From positions 18,653,146 to 18,717,145 of the forward strand of contig OY720348.1 of assembly GCA_963082975.1 (NCBI GenBank): a stretch of DNA of 64,000 nt, written 5' to 3'. Numbering within the stretch: the first letter of the stretch is position 1; each line of letters begins with the position of its first letter. The position numbers and the translations under genes were made by a program. Below are positions 28,282 through 37,693 of the stretch, in pieces. Below the pieces are notes generated by a model. That model was given only the letters and a program-made list of their open reading frames with translations, did no database searches and was not told the DNA's origin. This DNA is from Labia minor. Its lineage: Eukaryota; Arthropoda; Insecta; Dermaptera; Spongiphoridae.

Positions 28282-29221
28282 TGCTTGGAAATTATAAATT
28301 AAAATTAATAAATAATATTTATCAAACCAGGGTGTGTTTGGCTCTTTGTTGATGGCACCACGTCACGTGCTGGCGCGTGATTGGCAGTCACGGCAAAAAT
28401 GGTTTGAGCTAGAATAATGAAATTTGGTATACGGGCATTATTCAAAAGTTCATTCGTAGTTTTCTATCAACTTTTGAGAAACGTAGCTCATTCGGAAAAA
28501 GACCATTACCTACCACGTTTTCATTTTTTTCCCCCTAAACTGATCGTAAAAATAAAGATATATGTTTGATAGTTTTTCCACATGATTCAAAATTGTATAA
28601 AACTGCTATATATATATATAATTTCAGCTTGATTCAATCGCTGAAAGTACCGGAATTAATTTTTTAATTTTTTTAACACGTTGACTTCCAATCACGCACC
28701 AGCACGTGACGTGTTGTCATCAACAAATGGCAAAATACGCGAATTAATTTTTAAAATTTTTAAATTTTGACTTAAAAATTAAGGTAAAGGTTTTAAATTT
28801 AAATTTAATACCTATTAATTAATTTAACACACTATGTACCTTTGTACCACTTTGTACCCGTTGCGGGGACTGCCACTTATAAGCGTGGCGGGTATTTATA
28901 CTCGTTGCCACTTATATGAGGGATATATATTAGTTATCGTTTAAAATATGTAATTTTAAGTGACACAAGGGAAAATATATATTATCACACTATGAGCAGC
29001 TAGCGTCCGCCCCGCTTATAAGTGGCAGTCCCCGCAACGGGTACAAATACCCGCCCCGCTCATAGTGTGTTAATTGAATAACAAAATTTAAATTTTAATT
29101 TTTTTAAAATTAATTAATTAATCCAATTTAATAATACTTAATTTATAATTTAATTAATTAAATATAATATATGTTATTTAATCCAATTCAAATTGCGAGA
29201 TAGTAGAGTGGATATCTGATT
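28282..29221. repeat. Dispersed repeat family A, copy 1 (in BEL/Pao gag)
   Basis: This copy shares long blocks with 54690-55285 and 56345-56965: GAGAAACGTAGCTCATTCGG, GATTCAATCGCTGAAAGTAC, ATTTAATCCAATTCAAATTG. It contains an inverted pair, GGCACCACGTCACGTGCTGG near 28350 and CCAGCACGTGACGTG near 28693, that brackets a 370-bp core. It interrupts gag. No open frame was recognised, so it is probably a non-autonomous DNA element. Confidence 0.65.
28828..29069. mobile_element. piggyBac-like MITE (TTAA target)
   Basis: The element is 242 bp with CACACTATG and CATAGTGTG at its ends, flanked exactly by TTAA on both sides (28824-28827 and 29070-29073). Subterminal blocks GTACCCGTTGCGGGGACTGC and GCAGTCCCCGCAACGGGTAC are also inverted repeats. 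A TTAA target and short CAC/CCC-type ends are the piggyBac signature. It lies inside dispersed repeat copy 1. Confidence 0.8.
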
Positions 29222-29449
29222 TTATATGTTTTTAAATTCAATTTTATTTTCATCCATAAGTTCGACTTGTATTTCAAAATCATTTGGATCGGTTAATTCA
29301 GCAGAATCTTCAGACATTTTGAAAATTCTGTTTATGCATTCTTTACGAATCATTCTCAATGCCTTGATCGATATTTTGTTTTGTATTATAAAAAAAACAA
29401 TTTTTTAATAATTTAATCCGACTCGAAGGACCAATATTTTTTTCACTAA

Positions 29450-29585
29450 CCTTTATTAATTATAATCATTCTATTCTTGTTGCTTCTTTTATGAAAATTT
29501 ATTCTTTCTCCGTTAAACGATTTTATATAAAATTAATTTGTTTATTTATATTATCAATGAAAAATTATTTTTGTTTAATCAATAA
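29450..29585 (-). repeat. BEL/Pao LTR fragment, inverted copy
   Basis: About 135 bases here are the reverse complement of 24893-25028 (shared blocks TTCATAAAAGAA and AAATCGTTTAACGGAGAAAG). This is the LTR side of the minus-strand element whose leader starts at 29450. Confidence 0.65.
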
Positions 29586-29589
29586 TACA

Positions 29590-32052
29590 ATTTTATAAGT
29601 TTTCATTTTTATTTTACTTTCTAATTCAATTTATTTATTTGATTAGAAGTTTTATAACCACATTTTGGCTTGGGGACAGCTTAAATTGAAAGATATAATT
29701 TTTAATAATGATATACATATATATAAATATATGTATATCATTCTTGAGATTTATATAATTAAAATTAATTTTATATTATATAAATCTTATCTTATATTAA
29801 TTTAAAATTAATTTTAGAGATCAATTAAAGTAAAGTCAAAATTTGTTTAATAAAATCATTTTTTAATTAAATTTAAACTCTTTCTTAGTCCTATCTTAAA
29901 AAATTTCAAGTTTTTTTGCCAGTAATACAAGTTTGGAGCAGAGATCAATATTATGTTTGAATTTTTATTTTTATTCATAAAAAATTTCGATGAAGCTAAT
30001 TAAAAGAACAAATACATCAATTATTATTAATATCAATTATTAATAATCATGGCTCTATATGATCTCATTTATATATACGATATATATAATTTAATTTTGC
30101 CTTTTTTTTAAATCAATATTATTATTTTTATTCATATTTCAATTTGTTTTATTTTAGATTAATTAAATTCTCAAACAAAAAACATGCACTTGGTCTGGTG
30201 GTGCGGTATGGATATACTCTATTACAAAAATCTGTTTCTCTTAATAAATAAATAAAAAAAAAAATATTTCAAGTTAGATTATAAGAAAATTTTTATCGAT
30301 GAATATTCATATTGACTTAATTTCCTATTTTAATTTATATTCATTTAAATTATTATAAAGAAGAAGAAAAAAAAAAATTTCAAGTTAGAATTAAGAAAAT
30401 TTTATCGGTAAAAAAATTCATATTGACTTAATATCCTATTTTAATTTATATTCATTTAAATTATTATAAAGAAGAAAAAAAATTTAATAATAAATAATAA
30501 TTACCTAGAAAGATTATAAAATCGCATTTTCGAAATTCAAACTAAATCATACTTTTATGAATTTGTGTTTTTTTTTTTTTTTTTTTCAAAATGCCTTCTT
30601 TATACAATTAATTTTATTATTTATTTATTTTTCTCAAACTCGACATCTAAATTATATTAATATTATATATCATTGACGGATTTGTAAACTACACAGTAAA
30701 ATTTTAATTTTAATTAATTAGAAATATTAATTCAGCGCGTAATTAAAGAGTGTATGTATATAATTATGTATAGTATATATTAAGTGATTAAATAATTTCT
30801 ATGGTACTGTAACTTAAGCAGGCGAATGCTTTCAAAATATTAAGACTGCAAAATTATATATGTTTAAGTGTATGTGTATATGTGTGCGTCTGTGTGTGTC
30901 TGTGCGCGCGTGTTAAAGAGGAGGGGAGGGGCTGAAAGTCTAAAACAAAAACAAATTATCTTCTGAGCTCTGAGGGTAAAAAAAATATATAAATACATGG
31001 TATCTATGATTTAGAAAGAGTAGCTGAGTAATATTCATAATTATTATATTTTATTAGTAGTATGAAAATGAAATCAAATTTATTATTTGGAATTATTTGA
31101 ATTCCTGAAAGTAAACTGTTTCAATTGGCGTGTTAATAATTCAATCAATCTGTTATTCTATTTTTTTTTTCTTTTTTTACTTTGATCAGTAAACTTATGA
31201 CAAATTTAAATTTAATAGATAAAGTTTTCGTTGTTTCATTTCCTCCCCCCCCCCCCCAAATTATCGCAGTTCAATGTAATTAATTACTTTAATTTGGGTT
31301 CTTCTATGCTGTCTAATCAAAAACCAACCCATTTTCTAATAAACTGATCAAATAAATTAATTACAATTCAATTATATGTGGTATATAGTTCAAAACTTGT
31401 TTGCCTTAATAGTTTTTTCAACTACTGGTCCTTACACTCATTCACTCCTCCATTAATCATACCTTTATAATTTCATTTATTTATCTTTATAATAAGATAA
31501 GCTTTTTTTAAGCTTATTGGCATTCGATATTTCAAAAATAAAAAAAAAAATTTTTTTTCAGCTCTCGCAAATATTGATATTTTTTAATATTTTATATATC
31601 AATCTTTCATTCTTAAATTCATCGAATCAGGATAATATATACATATTAATAAATTAACACAGCTTCTTTATCCAAAATTCTTCGTTACAATGAATATTTT
31701 GTGCAATATTATATTGCATTAAACAGGGACATTAATTCTTAGATAAATTATTAATAGATTATTGCATAAAAATGATTAATGATTGATATTTTTTTTATTT
31801 TTTATTTTTTTAAATTTTTTAGATAATGTAGGTTTAAGTTTTTATAAAAATGATTTATATGATATAATTGAAATGGAAATAAATTTTGATTTTATAATTT
31901 TTCTAACTTATTTTATTAGAAATCTTAGTTTTGAAATGCTATGGAATCAATAATCTCTAATCTTGATGATAATTTTTACATTATTTATTTTAAAGGCATT
32001 ATATACATTAATTTTCTTAATAAATGATGCTTTCTTTGAATTAATTTGTTTA

Positions 32053-32106
<54 letters not shown>

Positions 32107-32470
32107 TATTTATAAGTATAAATAGAATTATTTTGATATATGTATATCCGTCCAAAAAAAAAAATCATGAACGCATCAATGTCTTTTTGGAATATGAAAA
32201 TTCAGTCTAAAAATTAATAATTAATAAAAATATATTATTATTTTTTTAATGATTTGAAAGGTTTTGAATTGAATCAATTATAGATATACATATACAAATT
32301 AGTCAATTAGGTGTTTTAATTTGTCCAATATTTTTTCAACAATTTCTAATCCTTGTTATCTGCAAAAAAAAAACCTGAAAAAATTCATTATCGTTTAAAT
32401 TATTTAATAATTCGTAAATATTAATCTAAGCAGTAATTTCAATTAATAAGGAAAAATTGGCCTAATATAT
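29590..32470. other. AT-rich intergenic stretch with simple repeats
   Basis: No gene was found. It contains a (TG)n-like tract at 30870-30915, a C11-type run near 31243 and (TA)n at 32058-32104. A tandem duplication is listed separately. Confidence 0.4.
30255..30478. repeat. Tandem duplication, about 112-bp unit
   Basis: Two adjacent copies share TTTCAAGTTAGA, CATATTGACTTAAT and CCTATTTTAATTTATATTCA and end in ATTATAAAGAAGAA. They differ at several positions, so the duplication is not brand new. Confidence 0.7.
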
Positions 32471-32473
32471 ATA

Positions 32474-33019
32474 TACGAGGTGTGTCTAAAAAGTTCGGTG
32501 AATGGTATGATAAAAAGATAAAAAGAGAATGTTAATTGTAAATACCTTTATTAACCTTCAAAATACTTTCCACTAGCCAAAACACACTTCTGACAACGTT
32601 CGCATAACGCTTGAAAACAGTTGGAGAAGTCTTGATGTGGAATCATTCTCAGAATAGCCGTCACAACGTTCAAGCCGGCAATCCACAAGCAGGACACCAG
32701 AAAACACTACTTACTGTGTCTTTGCTAATACCCAATTAGTCCCAGAGTCAATCGCCGATCTTTTGTTAGAATCGCTAGTACACGTTCAGTGTTTTCTGGC
32801 GCCCTGCTTGTGGATTGCCGGCCTGAACGTTGTGACGGCTATTCTGAGAACAATTCCACATCAAGACTTCTCCAACAGTTTTCAAGCGTTATACGAACGT
32901 TGTCAGAAGTGTGTTTTGGCTAGTGGAAAGTATTTTGAAGATTAATAAAGGTATTTACAATTAACATTCTCTTTTTATCTTTTTATCATACCATTCACCG
33001 AACCCTTTAGACACACCTC
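32474..33019. mobile_element. Foldback element built from a mariner 3' end
   Basis: Two arms of about 235 bp (32474-32708 and 32790-33019) are near-perfect reverse complements, from CGAGGTGTGTCTAAA to its mirror, around a 79-bp loop. The right arm read on plus encodes FSNSFQALYERCQKC and ends LASGKYFED-stop, the C-terminus of a Tc1/mariner-type transposase. The left arm carries the same end reading outward. The flanks are TA-rich, so an exact TA duplication cannot be proven. It has no intact gene. Confidence 0.8.
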
Positions 33020-33643
33020 ATATATATAACTTAAAATTAAAATTATAATTATATTTGTATATGTATCTAAGTTCAAATGGAAGTTATAATCCATTCATTC
33101 ATTTGTAAAAAAAAAAACCATAAACCTTCCAAATCAACGAAATTTCTATATTATTAAAAAAAATAATATTGTTATGATGTTTATTTGTAAAAAGAAATGT
33201 TTAACATATTAAAATAGTTTTAGTATAATATTTATCTGTGCCGGCGCTTGTGTGTTTGATGTTCTTATTCTATTTTATAATTCCAATTACTAATTAAAAA
33301 TACAAATAAATTTTTATTCGGCCTCATTTATCTTTATAAATATAAATAATTTTCTTAAAAAAAAAATGAACATGGATTGAATGTCGGCATCCTCCGGCTC
33401 TACTATTTAATATTAAGTGTGTATATTATTTTAATTTTTTTTTTTTATAAATTCTCACTTAAGCATTTTTTTATTTATTTTTATATTTAGGCAAATAAAT
33501 TAATTTTGTGTAGTTCCTTAATTCAATATATGAATCAAAACTTGTTTTGTATTTAAGCATAGTATAGAATTTTATGAATTCATTATTTTTCATTATTTCT
33601 TTGTTAAATTATACATTAACAACCCAACGTTAAGTACAAAATA

Positions 33644-33693
<50 letters not shown>

Positions 33694-34200
33694 TTGTATA
33701 TGAGATTTGAAACTACTTTTCGAATTCCATAAAAACTATAAACATTTATTCATTTATATATATAAAAAATAGTTATACATAGAATATTATATTATAATAA
33801 TAAATTAGTAATAACCAATGGTAATTTGACTTATTTTTGATAATAATTAATATAAGTGTTTTAAAATTATCTATAGATGCAAATTATTTTAAAATGTGTA
33901 TTACTATTTTTATGTATAATCATAATACTTCGTATAGTTTTAATTGAAACCAAAACTATATATATATGTTCATATATATAGTCTTTGTAGACAAAATGAA
34001 TTGTGATACATAATTATAATATTTGAAATATTTGTGTATTTTAATTAATTAACCATCATATATTTATTATTCTTATAAAATATCCAACAAATGAACTTTC
34101 AGTGAATATTCAAGTATATATCTATATTTATTAACAATAGACAACTAAAGATTTAACCCTCTCCATTCATTTTCATATAAACTATATTTATTATTTCAGA
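33020..34200. other. AT-rich intergenic stretch
   Basis: No gene was recognised. (TA)n lies at about 33648-33682. Confidence 0.4.
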
Positions 34201-35270
34201 TTTACTTAGTAGTACCTGGTTCACCGATCCGCCGCTCGGTACTTCAAATAAATTATTCCTTATAAACTATGAATATTTAAGATTAAGATTATTATTTAAA
34301 ATAAATAAACTGTAAAATATATGAAACAATTTTAAATAATTTAAAAGAACATAAATTTAAAAAAATGAGTCATATAATATACACCCCTTAAACGTACGTA
34401 TGAATGCACCGAAAGAGAGAAAAGTATGGCCTGTGGATATAACATAATATATATTTCGTAATTTGATTTAAAAATATTATTCAAATAAATATTTTGAATT
34501 TTATTTTATTTATAATATTTTGTATTTAAGGAAGCACTGTCCGGCGTTGCCCGGCGCCATTTTTTTCTTATTTAAATTCATATTTTAAATTAAGAAAAAA
34601 CTAACAAAGATTTTTCCCGATGCTGAAACCAATACAGATCGATTTTTCTTTATAAAAATTATCTATGGTGTGAATTTCAAAAAAATCCTTAGAGCGGTTT
34701 AAATATTTCAAAAATATAAATATATCTATATATATATATACAACTTTTGATATTAGTACCTGGTTCACGGAGTCGCCGCTCGGTAATTAAAAAAATATTA
34801 TTCCTTATTATAGGGTTCGGCTGGTAATATTAATACCTGGTTCACCGAGCCGCCGCTCAAATAATTTAAATTTAAAAGAACATAAATTAAAAAAATAATT
34901 CAATAAACATACAGCCCTTAAACGTACCTATTAATGCACTGAAAGACAAAAGTATGGCCAGTGGATATAACATAATATATATTTCGTAATTTTTTTTCAT
35001 GCTGTACACGTCTATACGGACACACAACGGACGGACGGACAGACATCATGCTAAAAATACTTTTTTTCCATTAACAAAATGGATGATTCTTGGAGATATG
35101 TAAAAATCTCCAAATGTGAAATATGGTTTGAAAACAATACCTTTCTTTCCTATCGTCGGTCGGTAAAAATGTAATTTGTCGACAGCAGCGCCATCTAATA
35201 ATCTCCCAAGTAAATACACATAAGGTTTCCGAAAGTTCGTATCACCCACACTTTTGCTATCTTAAAGACA
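34200..35270. repeat. Dispersed repeat family B, several partial copies
   Basis: GTACCTGGTTCACCGA-like units with a CCGCCGCTC core occur at about 34211, 34756 and 34832. They are followed by blocks such as TAATGCACTGAAAG and GTATGGCC(A/T)GTGGATATAAC (34388, 34915) and a 3' end with GGACGGACGGACAGACATCA and GGAGATATGTAAAAATCTCC (about 35020-35115). The same blocks recur at 42720-43070, 43990-44640 and, inverted, 50690-51290. The GGACGGACAGACA tail resembles RTE-clade LINE/SINE 3' ends, but no RT is seen. Confidence 0.65.
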
Positions 35271-35834
35271 AATATTTGGTTCTTATTTAAATTGTAAATC
35301 AAAATTTAAAACGGGTAATTATTCACGTGAGTGCCTTTAGGTAAGCAAGGGTAATTTCTTTACCAAACTGGTTCCTTTCAATAGTCCTAATCAACTTTTC
35401 TTAGAAATTGTTCCCGGCATTTCTATAGTTTTTGAGATTAAATTGAATTGAATAAAGAAAATAAACCGAATTCAAAACAGATAAAGTGGATAAATATTAA
35501 TATAAAATATAAAAAGTGTTAAATAAACTAAATTTAATAAATTAAATAAAATTAATTAATCTAATCTAACAAAAAAAGTTCCAGTCTATTGATAGTTGAT
35601 TTTTTAAATAATTCAACTCATATTAAGATTTTTTTAATATTAATAATATAAATATTATTTTAAAAGTATTATATTATAATCATGGCTATTTAAAAATAAT
35701 CTTTAATTATTTTATTTAAATTTCAATTGAACCACCAGGATTGCGCCATCTACTGGCTACAAGCAATCACGGTAGTGTAAGTGATGCCCTCTAGAGACCA
35801 AACAAATGCATGAACCAATCTTATCATGGCCTTA

Positions 35835-36182
35835 GGCCCGATTCACACACAAGTGGCGTATCGCACTGGCGTGGTTCTGGCGTGGAACAGGTTTGTTAAT
35901 GTAATTGCATTAGCTTATGACTCAATACCCACAGATATGGCGTATGGCGTGTTGGAGGCGTGGAAAATGGCACGAAGACCACTCCAAATGGTCTAGAAGT
36001 GGCGTGCCAGTCCCTACGAGCCACCGGTGGAGTCGGAGCGGAGTGGTCTTCGTGGCATTTTCCACGCCTCCAACACGCCATATCTGTGGGTATTGAGTCA
36101 TAAGCTAATGCAATTACATTACAAACCTGTTCCACGCCAGAACCACGCCAGTGCTATACGCCACTTGTGTGTGAATCGGGCC
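35835..36182. mobile_element. Palindromic MITE with TA target
   Basis: The 348-bp element has GGCCCGATTCACACACAAGT and its reverse complement at the ends, and TA on both sides (35833-35834 and 36183-36184). The arms extend about 135 bp each (TATGACTCAATACCCACAGA matches its mirror) and are far more GC-rich than the surroundings. The open frame at 35896-36135 is an artefact of this palindrome. Confidence 0.8.
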
Positions 36183-36479
36183 TAAATTGGTCTAAATCTC
36201 TAAATGCCTATCCCACTCCTGGGGAGCCTTTGATTCCGTGTTTTTAGTGTTTCTAGGGCATAAATAGTTGGCGCTGCAGGCATCCAATTTTTAACTCCCC
36301 AGGCGCTCTCGAGATCGCACTACTGCAGAAGATAAAATTTGAATTTATTTTCTTGGACTTGTAAAATCATCCCCCAGTTCACCCCCACCCCAGTCACCCC
36401 AGTTGTGTGTCCATGTGGTCCATGTGTGTCATTGTCCCCTCGCCAGACTACATCGTGCATAAAAATTCGAAATCCGAAG

Positions 36480-37110
36480 GCAGCAATTGCAAACATGCCT
36501 ACAGTAAGTAAAATTTTATTATATAAATTATTTTATATTAATATTAAATTTATTAATATATTATTAAATATTTTATTTATTTACAAAATTTTACATATTT
36601 GCCATATTAAATATTATTATTTATATTTACATTAATAATCAGTATTACTGAATTATGTACATATAAAATAAAATATTTGAATATATTATTATTATATGTT
36701 GTCTATTGAAAATGAACAAGTTTCTTTCTAATTTAACTATTCTTCTATTTCCTCGTATACCTGATCCAAGACAATAGGCTAAGTTTTTATTAAACAGACC
36801 ATATTTATAACCTGTCGATCAACCCATGTACTTAAAATTCGATATTCCAAACATATATATTAAACTATTTTAAAATTATTTGTTATCATTTCTCAGATGG
36901 ATTAATCATGAAAACAGCGATTTTACAACAAGCGAGAAGAAAAAGTTAAACCGTGGAGTGATACCTCAGAAAGTAACCCAAGATAATATGTTTTGTGTAT
37001 TTAATAATAAAACTATTTTCAAAGGTGTAAATTTATACGTCTCACAATATATGAAAAAACAATATGTAAATAAGATATGTTTAATAGTGAGATCACCACA
37101 TAATTTGTAA
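36480..37110 (+). other. Two exon-like stretches, gene not recognised
   Basis: At 36496 an ATG with an A at -3 (MPT) is followed at once by a strong donor, ACA then GTAAGT. At about 36896 a TTTCTCAG acceptor precedes a frame open to 37110, reading WINHENSDFTTSEKKKLN and GVIPQKVTQDNMFC. The two cannot be joined in phase without a stop, so they may belong to different transcripts or be chance. They lie within the inverted repeat pair. Confidence 0.2.
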
Positions 37111-37693
37111 ATATAATTTTATAATTTTTATTAATTTTCAAATATATATTGTTTATATACAGAAAAAATTATTCGTTTCTTTTAGATATGTTAATTACAT
37201 AAAAAGATTGTAGAAAATTTTCATTTTAATTAAAAATTATTTATTTGGAAATTAAACCAATATTTATCTCCAAATAGATAATTTTTCATTTAACAGAAAA
37301 TTTTCTACAATTTTTTAATTCCCAACATTCACAATATTCCTTCAAAAAAAAAAAAAAAAAAAAAAATCACACAGACACACACACACAAGCCCGCTTTTTT
37401 ATAAAATTAGTTATTCTAGGGCGATATCAGGTGGCGCGATGTGCTAAAACTTTGCTTCAAAATTTAACCCGGAGTGGGGGCATCTTATAGATAGTCTGTG
37501 CTGTGGTCTAAATCAATGAAGGAAAATCATTAGCAATTTCAATCGTTTTTATATCGAAAACTTATAGTTATAGCCGGTAACAATTTCTAAGACGAGTTGA
37601 TTAGGACTATTAAAAGGAACCAGTTTGGTAAAGTAATTACCCTTGCTTACCTATAGGCACTCACGTAAATAATTAACCATTAATCAATTACAA

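Larger units (their letters stand above)
25489..29450 (-). pseudogene. BEL/Pao gag-protease-RT fossil, shattered by four insertions
   Basis: Read on the minus strand, the order is as follows. The leader and gag N-terminus lie at about 29450-29222 (ECINRIFKMSEDSAELTDP, then EIQVELMDENKIEF). More gag and the protease end lie at about 28210-27700 (IDLLIDSDL). The start of pol lies at 26546-26419 (FWETEEINSSIPDSS). The RT N-terminus is at 25728-25490 (GRYIIVALPFKSDSITL, NKNPEIKQLYNEFL, then PQHIILKECHF). Stops and frameshifts occur throughout. The interruptions are a dispersed element (28282-29221) that itself contains a piggyBac-like MITE, a mariner (26547-27691) and a hAT MITE (25729-26410). 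At about 25489 it abuts a plus-oriented leader, so the locus was rearranged. Confidence 0.7.
35318..37680. repeat. Inverted repeat pair enclosing 2.1 kb
   Basis: About 100 bases at 35318-35420 (CACGTGAGTGCC, GTAAGCAAGGGTAA, CCAAACTGGTTCCTTT) recur in reverse complement at 37574-37680. Between them lie a palindromic MITE, an exon-like region and simple repeats. The arms could be the ends of one non-autonomous transposon or two opposed copies of a short repeat. Confidence 0.6.

Noticed and set aside
35896..36135. 79-aa minus-strand frame
   Set aside because: It lies wholly in the palindromic MITE and exists because of the GC-rich arms.
36339..36635. 98-aa Pro/Cys-rich plus-strand frame
   Set aside because: The second half is intron-like AT translation after a donor at 36505, and the first half has no recognised similarity. 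Only the ATG-donor junction was kept as a weak note.
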